Below are positions 37,401-51,737 of a DNA stretch of 64,000 bases, piece after piece. The translations under genes and the position numbers were made by a program. This DNA is from Bagarius yarrelli. Its lineage: Eukaryota > Chordata > Actinopteri > Siluriformes > Sisoridae. The number at the start of each line of letters is the position of its first letter. Position 1 is the stretch's first letter. The stretch covers positions 11,726,724 through 11,790,723 of the forward strand of contig VCAZ01000006.1 of the NCBI GenBank assembly GCA_005784505.1, given 5' to 3'. The notes beneath the pieces are model-generated. The model worked only from the letters and a program-made list of their open reading frames with translations. It ran no database searches and was not told where the DNA came from.

Positions 37401-40400
37401 GTCAATCTTGTTTTAGCTTTTGTACCCAGCAGCTAAATTTGGTGGTGTTGTTGTGAACAGAAACAAGACAGCGCCACTTTGGACATGGAGCGTGCCAATA
37501 AAGAGATCGAGGTGTTGAGGAAGCAATGTGAGGCCATGTCTCAGGAACTAAAGGAGGCTGTGCAGGAGGCTGAGGTGGCGAAGTGCCGCAGGGACTGGGC
37601 CTTCCAGGAGAGGGACAAGATTGTGGCAGAGAGAGAAAGCATCCGGTACATATACAGTTTCATGAACACAAAGTTACTTTATTAATGTAACTAATAATAT
37701 TCACAAATGATTAACTTGGATTGCATGGCCCTAGATTTATTGCAGCATTATTTTCTGCTTTCTGGCAGGACTTTGTGTGATAATCTGCGCCGAGAAAGGG
37801 ACCGTGCTGTTAGCGACCTGGCTGATGCCCTAAGAAACCTGGATGACATGAGGAAACAGAAAAACGATGCTGTCAGAGAACTGAAAGAATTAAAGTATGC
37901 ACTTTTGTTTACAGTACACCTTTTCCTCCATTAAAAAGGCTATGGCTCTTCAGTCTCTGCTGTTCTGTCAAGTGCGCCCTTGTGGCTGGTTCTTGTATTG
38001 CAGTTATTCAAGGTGTATCAGTCAGTAATACCCTTCAGGCTTTGTTACCACTTTACCCTAAATATCTTGACAGTTTACTAGTATTTTCTCTACAGCTTGA
38101 TATTTTTTAACCTGTTAAATACATGGTCTTGTGTTCTGTTTTGCTGTGTTCTGTGTGATTTAGGGAGAAGATAGAGTGTCAGCAGGAGAAGGAGACACCA
38201 TTCTACCCATTGCTGGCACACAGCTCGCATGATTCAGCCATAGATACAGACTCCTTAGAATGGGAGACGGAAGTGGTGGAGTTCGAGAAAGACAGAGTGA
38301 GTGTCCAATAGAGAGTCTGATGGTGGATACTAATAGCTAGGATCGATTGCACTCATCGATAACTGATTAACTGATCAACCAATAGTTTTAAAAAATGGAT
38401 AATAAATAACTGAGAAGTAACACTTTTAAAAATCCAAAAAAGTACTAAACCATAAAAATGTGCTGAATACAAATTTTATATATATATTTATGTATATATA
38501 AACAATATCAATTTTATCAATAAGTAAATGCATTTACACAGCTACAACGTGTAACTGTATTATTATATAAGCAGCAGATGTGTATTTAAATAATTACATT
38601 AACCATGATCAATTTAATTAATTAAATTAAATTGATCATGGTCATTTTTTTGTCAATTGATTGGCGAAAAACATTTAGGTCTACAGTTCTTAACTATCAT
38701 TTTGCTCTATGCTTTAATTCTAAACGTGTCATAGATGTGCTACAATGTACACCTAGTGTAATCTCTTGTTCTCTGAGCAGGACGACATGGACTTGAAGGC
38801 GCTGGGGTTTGATATCGCAGAAGGGGTAAATGATCCATATTTACCAGGAGAATGTGGGATTTTTGTTACCAGGGTGGACAAAGGAAGTATTGCAGATGGA
38901 CGGTTAAGGTATATTTACTTAATAGAACACTTTTTATTTAATTTCAATAATAGTTATTTTGGCTTGATCAGTTGTGAATCTCTTTCCAGAGTAAATGACT
39001 GGCTGCTAAAGATAAATGACATGGACCTAACCAACAAAGATCGGAAGCAGGTCATCAAAGCAGTGTTAAATGGGGGAGGTGTGATCAATATGGTCGTGCG
39101 CAGGAGAAAGTCCTTAGGGGGAAGACTAGTTACCCCTGTACATGTTAATCTCATTGGACACAAAGGTATCACTCACCTCAATCAAGCTATGGTGATTGTT
39201 TCCATTCTCTTTAATAACCCTAACCCTATGTGGATATTTGTTTCAGACAGTGGCATTGGCCTGGAGAATGGAATATATGTGACGGCTCTAGCAGCAGGCA
39301 GTCCAGCTGCACGAGAGGGGTCTCTTAACATCGGAGATCGCCTCATTGCTGTAGGTTTGCAATTGTTATTTGACCAAAATTATTTGTTTGTTTAATAATG
39401 AAAATACTATCAAGATTTATCTATATACAACATGATCAACATTAGTTAGGATGCCCACAGTTCGGGCTGAAATGATTACTTAGTATTATCAACAATATTG
39501 ATGATATAATTTTTAAAAAATTGTTGTCGAATGGTTGCTTGATTTCTTATGCCCTAATTTAAGGGCCTGCATCGGTTTAACAAGAGTGACGCTGTAGCGC
39601 AAAAAGACACAAAATATGCTGTCAAGTTCTTTTCCTTCTTGTTACAACAATTAAAGATGAACTAACTGTTCTAATTAACCATGGGCAATCCACTATAAGC
39701 GTTTGTCGCAGATGATTATTCTTACATACAGTACCGGATAAAAACCTGTGTTTATTTGCCAATTTGTAAAAGGTTTGATTTTAGTGTTGTGATAACGATT
39801 AACAAATTATATACTTGTTGCAGTCTTATTTATTACCTATTTCGACAGCAAAATTATTATTTAACTACTTACATAGCTAAAAAGTTGTCAACAATTTTTA
39901 TGTATCAACAATTTTTATTTTTATGCCTCTTATGAATAACAATGTAGCTCCTAATTTTTCAACACACACCAAGTTTCTTTGAGATGATGTAGAATCTTCA
40001 ATGAAACATTTCGCTGCTCTGTGTTGTGCAATCCTCAGTAATACAAAAGCATTGCATATTTACTGTAGCTTTCCAGATGAATTTGCATACATTTATAAAT
40101 AATAATGAATAATATTTTTAAAACATTTTCTCTATTATGTTTTAATATATTACACATGTACACACCATTTAAACTTTGCTAAGTAACAGTAAAGTTTAAT
40201 GCCTGAGTGCAGGGGGTTGAACCGACACAGTCTTTACTGGACTATATTTTATAGAAGTCTACACTGGTCTCTATTCCCCCAGTGAATGCTTTCTTGATGG
40301 AAGTAAAAGAGTTCATGAGTCTGCTGGTGCTTTGCTTTCATAAATGCCGACCTATGTTTTCCCTTCCTAGATAAATGGAATTGCTCTGGATAACAAATCT

Positions 40401-43400
40401 GTAACCGAGTGTGAGGCTCTACTGAGGGGCTGCAGGGACTCTCTCAGCCTTTCCCTCCTGAAGGTGAGTGTATTTCAGTGTGCTGTGTCTTAGAGGGAGA
40501 AATAGAGGGGTTTTTTTGGGTTTCACTTGGAATATTGGGATATTTCCCCGTGTTTTTAAGTTTTTAGACAGTTTGTAATAAATGCTGTAAGGTCAAGCTT
40601 TTCTTGGTGTTTTTCAACAATTCTACAATTTTTAAAAGTGTGACATTTAAGGAAGCCAATGGTAATGTTATCTCCATTTCCTAATCAGTTCTATCCCCAG
40701 AGCACATCAGGTCACAACATCTTTGAGAGCCTGAGAGAGGCAGAAAAGTGCAATGGCAGAATTCACATGTCAGAGGTCCACTCTCGTAACAGCCGGAACC
40801 TGAAACACAATAGCTCCACCCAGACAGACATTTACAGTGGTGAAGATGGTGGAGAACGAAGAAAGCAGAGAGCTGACTCTGAGGAGAGAAAGCCCTTCTC
40901 TCCATCTGCTCTGCACCCCAGCGCCCTCTGTGCTCGTTACGGTCCCAGTGCCTTTCAGGAGGTTTGCTACAATCGTCCAGAGTCCGCTGGGCCTGAGTGC
41001 AGCAGCTTGGAGCCAGTGCCTGACACCAAGCATAGTGGTGGCACCTGGCCCAAGATGGTGGTTGGAGTTCCCATGACAGCAGAAAGCCTAGCCCAGCTGT
41101 CCATCTACAAGTCGCCCAAGCAAAGAAAGTCAATTTTTGATGCAGACACTTTCAAGAGGCCAGAAACACCATCCAAAATGGAGTACCTCACCAGCCATTC
41201 ACCACAACCATCCAAAACAGACAGTTTGACCACACCCCCAACCCCACCCACACGCAGTGATTCTTTCAAGTTCAAGCCGAAGCACCAGGGCAGCTCAGCC
41301 TCAGACTCCACTATCACTGAGAGCCAACAGGATGAGTGTAACGGGAATTTGTGCTTCACGGAGGTTGCACATGAGGGCAGGGTGCTCAGCTCTAGAAAAT
41401 CCTGTGAAGAGGACATTGGGCGCACACGACTCGATGAGCCTGAGGTAAAGCGGCCACGTCCCAAATCAGCCCCGGCTCTCAGGCGCAGAATGACACCTCA
41501 GACAATACCCCTACAGAGCTTTCAGGTAAGCTTTATTAACATTACAGGTTCAAGATGGTGTACTTCTTATCTACTGATGTTTTGTCTAGTTTATAGTTTT
41601 CTATTGTTTTTGCCAAATTCCTGTTTCTGCCATGGGTGTGTGTTAAACAGAGCTATTCTAATGACGGAGACAGTCTAGATCAGAGGGATGTGTTGCGCTC
41701 ATCTCCTAGCCGCTCATACAGACACAGCGTGGGGTTTGTTCCCACTCTCTATAATGGAACCCTGCCACCCAGTGAGTACAAATATAGTCTGCATTCATTA
41801 ATTTCACAACACTACTAAAGTGTATAAAATCATATAAACACACTTTATATATTTTTAAGTGTTATTAAATGCTGCCTTTTAAAACATTTTTTTCTTTGAA
41901 ATAAAGAAAGGTGAGATTTTTTGTTTTTGTTTTTTTTTTAGCTTAACTTTATTTTCATTGTATGACAGTTGCAACAGAAACACAATGTTGCGGATCCTTT
42001 TCGATTAATTAACCAGGATGTTTCCTCTTTCTGCCTTTTTTTTCCATTAACTGTTGCAGTGAACCTCCTTTATTTAGTGCATACAATATACATGCTATTA
42101 AAATGAACAATTTTTAGTTTTAGATCAATTTCCAGTATTTATGTACCCTATTGGTCAGTATAGCTGATTTCTGATCTGTCGTTTGGGAAGAGGGTAGCTT
42201 AGTAGTTAAGTTGTTGGTCTGGTATTAAGTTTAATTCTCAGGACCAACAAACAGGCCCCTTGTGCCCCTAAGCAAGGCCTGCAACCCATAAATGCTTATT
42301 TTAATAAAAAAAAAATGGTATAAGTGTAAGTATAAGTGTAAGTCCTTCTGAATAAATGTGTCCTGATGCCTTAAATGTAAATGTAACAGTTGGAATTAAA
42401 TTCAGGGCTGTCTAAGGTGCTCTCAAATAGACACATTTCATATTTCACTTGTCAATGATATAAGATCCTTACAGAAGATCATGACATAGACTTTTCACTA
42501 GAAAGTCAGGCAGAAATAATGAGAGCAGACAATAATAAACTTGTTTTCCTTATTAAAATATATTTTTGGTCTTGACTCCAGACTCTGTGCATCGAGGATT
42601 GTCCCCATGCACAGCAGTGACAGCTGTTATGAGGAACCCTGTTTACACTGTCCGCAGTCACCGAGTGCACACCAGCAACTGTCCCCCTGTCATCAACCAG
42701 ATCTGCCATCAGCATCCCAGGTACTGTCAAGGTTACACATACTGCATTTTAATTGATAGACCCGCAACACCAAGTAAATTCTGTTAAACAAAGTGCGTTG
42801 TAGTCTTTCTGTGTTTTAATAAAATAGCTTAATTGCATCTGTTGTAGGATTAATTGTTAGGATATATTTGTCATCATCTAAAATATGATGTATGTTTACA
42901 TGAGTACTAATGATAATGGCTCCCCTTGTGGACAATTGCCTTTAGTTTACTTGAGAAAAGCTGGCAAGTCCAGTTCGTTATAATCAGGGAAGCTTTGTGG
43001 CCACTCCAAACTAGTATTATATATTTTCTCGGAGTGTGTAGAGACAGCGGAGATAGACTCATGAATGTAAATACACAACATCTCTACCGAACCATTCACA
43101 CTGAAAAAAATACTCTCTTCAAATTAGAAATGATGCCTGCAGTCTTGCATGAGTGCATACAGTAACAATGCTTTAATGGCATTACAGTAGTGCTTCAGAA
43201 ATATTTATATGATTTAAGGACATCATTAGCGGTCAAAAGCTAACTGTTCTGTGCATTAAAATTTTTTTTTTAAATGAATTGTATCAAAAAGTCACAAAAA
43301 GAAACGTTACGCAATTGCACTTGTGTAATCGCAATGAGGTCTAAATGTTTTTTAGATTTTACTGCAGCAATAACTTATTTTCATTTTACATGATGCAGTT

Positions 43401-46400
43401 TACCATTTTTACTCTCACTATGTTTTTCTTGCTCCCTTTCTCGCCCTCGTCTGCATACTTTTGTTCTCTTGTCTCACTGTCTTACTTTCTCTGTGTCTGT
43501 GTTTCAGTCCCCAGCATCAAGGGCGTCTAAGCCTGGACCTTAGCCAGAAGCGTTCTGCTGAGTACTCGGAGTCCTCCCGTAGCAGCCAAACCTCACATGG
43601 CACAAATTCTCTACCGTCCAGTGCCAGACTTGGTCAGTCTACACATTGTCGCCGTTGCTTATTTTTTGCCTTCTGGGAAGTCTTTGGAAATAATTTTTTC
43701 TTATTTAAAGTGTTTTCCCCGGTGGCTCACTCTGCTTTGCAGGTTCATCCAGTAGTGTACAGTATCGCACAGAAAGGATAAAAATACCTCCCACACCCCG
43801 CTATCCTCGCTCAATGCTGGGCTCTGACAGAGGTATAAATTTACACTCATCTTAAGTGATGAGTTTTTATTCACATTGTACAATAACTTGATTCATCATG
43901 TTCGCATTTATCAAATTAAAGGTCATTAATATGATATAAGATCTATGATATAAGATCATTGAGATTTTAGACTAACTTTTTAAATGTTAATATGCGAGTT
44001 GTGTTGATTTGTGTGTGTTTTAGGGTTTGTGTCACATTCAGAGTGCAGCAGTCCCAGTCTCATCACACCACCCATGTCCCCACTCAATCTTGAGACGTCC
44101 TCATTTGCTTCCAGTCAGTCCCAGAACTCCATCTCCACACGAATCTCCGTCAGTCCCGTACCCACGGGAGACCACAAGAAAGACAGGTACAGCCCTCCTA
44201 TCAATCCTAATGCATGGTTGCCCAGCAACAGCTCGCTTTAGTATGTCTAATGTTTGTCCAGCGCTCTGTTTCGTGCACGCAAGTACTTGCCCAGCAACAG
44301 CTCACTCAGAAGCCAGATCAAAATGTGTGCTTTGAAACATTTACTTTTTCTCTTTTTCCAACAAGGTCTGTTCAAAAAGGATCATTATTTCAGCCATTGC
44401 GTCCATTTCCTTTTTATTTCCTTTAGGATGTTTTTAACATCTGTGTTTGCCTCTTTGTTTAAATTTGTCTTTCTTCAGTCTGCTTCTTCATAGATTTTCA
44501 CACACTGTCTTTTCTGCCTTTGTTCTATGCTTCCTGTGAATCTTTCAGATGTCTGTACCGTAACAGATCATTTCTGAGAATCCCTCTGGCTGCTAGGCCT
44601 AGGTTCTCCTCTCTCAGGAGCCTAAGGTTTGTTTCTTGTCAGCCATGCACAGGGAATGCTTGATTGACCTGCTTCTTTGCAATAGAGACCTGCATTCTGC
44701 ATTACCGACACTCTGAAAATCCCTGCTTGTTTGTGGAATAGATAGAACAGAAGAGGGTTGACTGATTGTAAACGTACATCAATTTGATAATAGTAAAATA
44801 AATTTAAGAGACTAAAGCTTTTTCTATATCAACAATCTAAAGATGATCCTCCATACGTACCAGGAAGACAAGGTCTATATTACTGATCTTTGTTCATTAA
44901 AAATAAATCAAAATGTCAATTTTGCTGGTCTTTTTTCTTGAAGGCTTTGTGACTGCTGCCTTTTTCTCCTCGATTCATTGTTTTTATTCAGGCAAATTTT
45001 GCATGGGTCCCATTGCAGGTCTTTTTGAGTTGACAGACCCCATCTTACTGGATTTTTGCTTATGTCCCTCTTGATTTTATTCTGAGTTGTTGCTGTATAT
45101 CTTTGTAACTATAGTGCTGTATATGTTGTTTGGTTAATTCACTTTGATAAAGATGTCGAGGCAAACAATCGTGAACGCCTTTTCAAGGGAACAGCGTTTC
45201 CCAACTCCAGTCACTCCTACACAGCTTAATATTTAACAAACTGTCTAAATCACCTCATATCTTCATACTGTCTGTACTTGATTTGCCAAGATGGTGCTTA
45301 GTTATTTAGCAGTAAACTATAAACAACACATTATATTCTCAGTTGAATGTGATGTTGGAGACCTTTAGGTTAACACTTGGGCTTGGTAGGAATATAACAT
45401 ACTTGGCGCGACTGGGGTTGGTATTCACTGTTCTAATGGGAAGAGCTGATAGCTGCTTGCAACACTTATGTAACATCTGTGCTGTGATAGGCCGTACCTG
45501 GAGGAGCCGAGGAATGTGATCGTGCATAAAGGCGCTGAACCTCTGGGTATCTCCATCGTCAGTGGTGAGAATGGTGGTATATTTGTATCCAAGGTGACTG
45601 GAGGCAGCATTGCTCACCAGGCTGGCCTGGAGTATGGAGACCAGTTACTCGAGGTCAGTACAATATATAATAAACAAAGTGATCCATCATCTGCAGTGAT
45701 GTAATTCTGGTGCTTGTTTTGTGTGACCTTTTTTTGTATAATTTGTTTTAGTATAATGGAATAAACCTGCGTAATGCTACTGAGCAGCAGGCTCGTCTGG
45801 TCATAGGTCAGCAGTGTGACACCATCACAATCATGGCACAGTACAACCCACATATGTACCAGCTTGGCAACCACTCCCGTTCCAGGTATATATCAAAAAG
45901 TGACTTTATTATAGTAGCATGTGGACACCGGTTAAATTTATAACCATTGACTGTAGTTCTCGGATGGAGCCAGTGAGCAGCCAATCCACTCCTCAGGGCA
46001 GCGGCACTACAACACCAGATAACCACTCAACCATCGACACACTTAGTGAGCAGGATGAAGGAACCCTCACGCCATCATCTAAACAGACCACGCCCACCAC
46101 GAGCCCAAACAGCTTTATCAGGTACAGTATTTTACAGTCCAAGCAAACACAAAGACTTGGCAGACGTTACCCATACCAAACAATTAAATGTCTTGAAACA
46201 TATTGTCATTACCAAAATATGCGAATGTAAATACTAAATGCTTTGGTTCCAGAATGCCATCAGAGGGCAGTAAAAAGATTCCAGAGCCACGTTTTGTGTC
46301 TGTGAGAAAGACTCAGGTGGAGCTAGGTATTCAGATTTGTGGGGGGAACCTGCGTGGGATCTTTGTGGAGAATCTGGAAGAGGACAGTCCTGCTAAGTTA

Positions 46401-49400
46401 GCAGATGTCCTAATGCCTGGAGACATGATTCTAGAGGTAAGATGCCCAGGGTTTAATGGACGTCTCTATTTTTCTGAGCATATAAAATATTTACTATAAA
46501 GAGTTGGGCCGCACAATATTGGAAAAAAAACTGGCATTTGTTAGTTGTTTGTTGGTTGTGCATCTGTGTAAAATTAAGTTCCCATTAATCTCTGTTAAAG
46601 CTACAAAAAATATTGTTTCTTGCACCTGAATGCTTTAAACTTGTTTAAATTGTTTACACAGTAACAGACCTTAAAACAATGTGCAAATGATAAACCTTTA
46701 CTTTATTATTAAACCTTGCAATTAATTTACAAATCACGTGTTCCGAACTGTGGTGCAGTCAAATATAATCCTCACTCAACATTGCACATCCCACAGTGTT
46801 TACTATTGTACACATTTCGATGTCAATGCTGAAATGATAAATTGTGCAGCCCTAATAAAGAGGACATGGCAAAACTGCTTCTGCAACTATTATTGATTTT
46901 ATTTTTACATGGCTTAACAGTGGGGGAAAGATTAACTCTCCCAGGCTGCTTCGTTCTGCTTCTAATCCAGTGTCAGTGAAACTCCAGGATTTTCTTTAGT
47001 TCGGCATTGATCTTCTGTTTCTATTCACTCTTACTCATTTTAAGCAATCTTTCCGAGGAAGGGCAGAGAATTGCTAACATCCTTATCACAGTTCCCTTTA
47101 GCCCTCTAACAAATGAAGGGAGCGTAGTCTGTGGCTCATTGTCATTTAGACAAGCATCCTATTTACCAACACGTTTACAATTGTGGGCCACAAACTATTA
47201 AGAGTATTTTTTTTTCCACATGGGTCGTGTTTCAAATCTTTTTTTATTTTTAATAACATTTTTGGTTACTTCTACATGCATTTTGCTTATCCCTCTGCCT
47301 GAGTGTGCATCACTGTTCTGTTTGTTTAGTATAACTCCTTGTTTATGAAGAATAAGACTGCTGAAGAAGCTTACCTGGAGATGCTCAAGCCAGCAGAAAT
47401 AGTCACATTGAAAGTTCAGCAACGCTTGGATGAGTTTAACCAGCTTAAAGATACTACTGGAGATGGATTTTACATCAGGTACTGTGGACCACTGCCCCTA
47501 AGCATATTTATTCTATAGGCCTCGGTTGATATTGACTGTTCTCAAAAATGATAACAGAATGTTAAACCTCTGAGACAGTGGTAAAAAAAAATCTTCTGAA
47601 TGAGATGGTTTTATAAAAGGTCGACTGTCTAATGTGGCAATGATGAGAAGAGCAGTGTGCTATTAAAAATAGATCTATTTGTGTTAATAAATGAAAATTT
47701 TCCTTCTATTTACCTTTCTAAACCGTTGCAAACAGTTTCTCTCTGTCCAAATAATCCAAGAGTGTTGTAGAGGCCACAGCATGTCCGGAAAAAACAAACA
47801 CAGTTTGATGTAACACACTCACATTCTCTTTGCATCCCTCTTCTCCTCTCAGAGCACTTTATGACCGAGTAGCTGAGACAGAACAGGATCTGTCCTTTAA
47901 GAAGGACGACATTCTCTATGTGGATGACACACTACCAAATGGCAACTTCGGCACCTGGATGGCTTGGCAACTCGATGAAAATGCCCAAAAGATGCAGCGG
48001 GGTCAAATTCCCAGTAAATACATGTTAGTGAAGTCCTATGTTTTTTGATTAATTTGATTAATCTGCTTGAAGAAGCAGCTAAGCACCTGAGCAAATTGAT
48101 TGGACTGTTTTCAATATGTCACAGGATGGATCAGGAATTCTATCGCAGACACAGCATGACTGAATTAAAGGATGAGACCGGATCGAGTAAAACACTCTCA
48201 GCAGCTGCGCGCAGGTCTTTCTTTCGCAGAAAACAGAAGCACAAACGCAGCAGCTCCAAAGACGGCAAAGATCTACTTGCCCTGGATGCCATTAGTACAG
48301 ACTCGATCCCATTTTTAGAGGGTAAGAGGATGTCCAGTACATCCAAATTTTCAGCAATAACGTGTTTCATCCTGTACATCGGTTTGACGTGTCTGGAACC
48401 TGACACTCAAAGAAACTGCTATTACCTCTAACTCTAAGAATTCAGTAAATATATAAAGTGTGTTAATAAATCATTTTGGTAGTATTATGTATTATGTAGT
48501 TTGGATTATACTGTATGTCTTTATGTCATGTGTGGCGTTCTGTGATTTTTTTTTTTTAAGACTGTGTGAGCCTTGCATATCAGCGGGTGCAGAAGGTTGA
48601 CTGCACATCTCCCAGGCCAGTGTTGCTGCTTGGGCCGCTGGTGGATCCAGTTAAAGACATGCTGGTCAAGGAGTCTCCAGGGAAATTCAGCAGATGTGTA
48701 CTTGGTAAATCAACACTGGCACACAATAACCCACAATGTCACTGTTTGTGTCCCAGTTGCATTATATGTTGCCACATACTACCGGAGTGTTAAGATGCAT
48801 TTATTTATATCTATAGAGAAAAATGTTTTTTTTTTTGATGTAGTATTATTTAAAAGCGTGCTGATTAAATGGACTTTTTTTTATATCAGCCCATTGTTAC
48901 CTATTCGTTAACACTGTGCGCTTCTAAAGACTAAACATTTAACATTTTTTTGTGGCCATCTCAGAGGTTATGAAGGCATCTCAACAAGCCATCGAGCGAG
49001 GGGTGAAGGACTGCCTTTTCATTGACTACAAACGAAGAAGCGGCCATTTTGATGTCACAACTGTTGCTTCCATCAAAGAGATCACGGACAAGGTCTGTCC
49101 TGTTTTTTAGTTAACTATAAGTCAAAAGAGAACACTAAAGCATATATTTTTTTTAAATCATGGTGGGTTTTTTTTTTTTAAATTTCAAATATCAGGAATT
49201 AGTATTATGTAAAATCTTTTGCATATAAGTTTATTAAGCTATAATGTGTATATTGATTTCTATTATTGATTCCTACACCTAATTCCACACAGTTAATTCC
49301 AACTGATACTGACACCACAAGATGTTCATGCTGTTATGAAGTTTCCCATTCTACCAATTAAGCTTCTATTGAATTCTGATTCATTGACTAGGAAAGATGC

Positions 49401-51664
49401 TGCAGAACACTGAGCTCATCGTCATGTTCATAAAACTCATGTTTTTGTTGCTGGCTTTGTAACTAATTAATGTTTTTTTTTATACTGTTATTTTTTTACC
49501 CCTCAGGACTGTCACTGTTTGCTCGATATTGCACCCCATGCCATCGAAAGACTTCACAGCGTTCACTTATATCCAATCGTCATTTTTATTCGGTACAAAA
49601 ATGCAAAGCAAATAAAGTAAGTGTCCAAATCCTGTTTCTATATATGCCTTTTGTGTGCTTGTACAATAGAGGACAAGTAAATACCCATAGAATTAGTATT
49701 GCATTTATTTGTTTATTTAATTATTTACATGAATTCTCATAGACGTCACATAATGAGCAGTTTCTCTATATAAATACACACGGTTTTGCACAGATTGTGT
49801 CTAGACATGTTTACATGCATAAAATTCAGGAAGCTATTTGTGTGTGTGTGTGGGGGGGTGTTGATATGACAATATGTAGAACAATATGTAGAAGTTTTAA
49901 CCTAACCTGTACAGAAACTACTAGGGGTTAAAAAGTCAACTGTGCTGCTTAAAGCCGTGTAAAGACATTTGACACAGATGTTAACTGAAATCGGATAACA
50001 GATTTAAAAAAATAATTAAGTTGATGCAGACAAGCTGATATTGTCTTGCTTGAAGTCTACGCCACCGTCTTGTCCAGAGAACAAAAATTCAATATTTATT
50101 TATCTTTTTCATCAATCTGACAAACTTTATGGGAGACGTGACCTCTGTAAATTTATGTGTGTGATTATTAGTTGCACACGCACACAGTACCTTAAAAAAC
50201 CCTAAAAATATTACTCTTTACAACTGTGGTGAGCAGTTCAGCATGCACAAATTATTGACATTTGAGGTGCCTGGGTTATAATAGAACCTAGGGTTACATG
50301 TTTTATTCACATATTGCACCTCAATGCAAGGAAAACTTGAGGCGTATGTCATTGGAAACAAGGAACAATAAATTACAACAAGATAGTTTTAGCAATGGAT
50401 TTTTGCCTTGCTGTAAATCTGCTACAAAATTTATTAACGAAGAAAAGAAAAAATAAAATAATTAATTGACCTCCAGTGCGTTTGGGGCATTCAGAAAAGT
50501 TGAGATGTTTTTAACTGGCTACGACACTGATGCACATGGAGAAAAAACAAGCTGTTGTCGTGGCTGCAGCGCACTTTATTTGCTTCTGCTTGCTGCATTT
50601 GAAATCATGCAATTAGGCATGCAAAAGACACAATAGGGTCCAGCCTATTAAAATGACTGGTGAGTATGTATCATCAGAAAGGACAAAAGAGTAAAAGCTT
50701 TAAAATAGTGTAGGCAACAACCTTCACACACTGCAATCTAATTGGTTATACATTTTTCTTTTATATACTTTTTTGATGCAAATTCATGGGACTGTGCGGA
50801 ACTGTTTACAATGTGTCGCATGTGTCAATGTTCACTGTGTACAACTGCATGCGCACATGTGATCGAATGCGAGTTATCTGGTCTGTACTGGTGCCTTCAA
50901 ACGGGTTTAGAAATGTTCTATGCAAGCTTTGATAAATGAGACCCGTGGATTTGCTTGTGTAATGGATTGCCGTCTGCAGGATGGATCATCCTTCATGGCT
51001 GACTGTGAACTTCAATCTGCTGCTTGTAAGCAGATGGTTATATATAAGTTCAGTTAACTGTGAAAAATATCTCTCACATTTTAAAGCAAAGTCTGGAAGG
51101 GGACAGCTAACGCTTTCTAAAGTGCGCACTGTAATGTTGTAATTCAAGTGAATGAAGCAAATAGGACAATATTTCCGAATATAAATTGAAGTACTTTAAG
51201 CTCTACATGACGAACTGAACTACTGAACAGTGACCAGCAGTACTGAATGAATGGGGATTTAAATTTCATTATGTAAAGCGTGACACAGATAACTAATGAT
51301 GAAATCATCCCAGTAGAGCAGATAAATTAATGGATTCCTGGGAGCTGTAAAAATGTGCTATGTGTCCGGGTCCTTGCCTTCCTTTATAAGCTCAGTATTT
51401 GCTAACTAGATCACCAAATAAGGCAGAGATTACAGGAAGTCACACAGGTTTTCCAGAACTAGCGTCAGTAGCTTACTGTAAATAGTTAAAATCGGATATG
51501 TGCCTAATCTGTCTTTATGTGCCTTGTGTAGAGAACTGAAAGATCCAGTGTATCTGCGGGATAAGGTTTCTCAAAAACATTCCAAGGAGCAGTTCGAGGT
51601 TGCACTGAAGATTGAGCAAGACTACAGCAAATTCTTCACAGGTCTGGATGTGGATTCGTTTTTT

Positions 51665-51737
<73 letters not shown>

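Larger units (their letters stand above)
32336..38296 (+). other. dlg5: dlg5 exons 4-11: coiled-coil region
   Basis: Residues about 176-701 are almost entirely charged heptad-type sequence (KRCEEAVKEADFYH, EEMEVMRRDNAQLVREH, SERDQVIKEVDRLQTELEAA, KCRRDWAFQERDKIVAERES, NLRRERDRAVSDLADALRNL). Exon 11 ends in AHSSHDSAIDTDSLEWETEV, a very conserved acidic patch just before PDZ1. Exon 8 (36687-36917) is discussed separately: it encodes 77 residues that I do not recall in the human canonical protein. Confidence 0.88.
30103..51531 (+). other. Remaining dlg5 introns, overview
   Basis: Introns 2-31 longer than 300 nt that have no separate entry: 30103-31251, 31415-32335, 32480-33210, 33395-34346, 34604-36125, 36918-37460, 38297-38780, 39351-40370, 41772-42581, 42721-43507, 47479-47852 and 49617-51531. 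Apart from the repeats listed, they are AT-rich with no recognised exon or RNA gene. A tactatag...tagtaagg-type repeat-like patch near 35950-36010 looks like another inverted-repeat element but is too worn to name. Confidence 0.6.

Noticed and set aside
40681..41464. Long minus-strand and alternative-frame ORFs over dlg5 exon 16
   Set aside because: Exon 16 is 837 nt of Ser/Pro-rich coding sequence, which leaves other frames open by composition. No recognisable protein in them.
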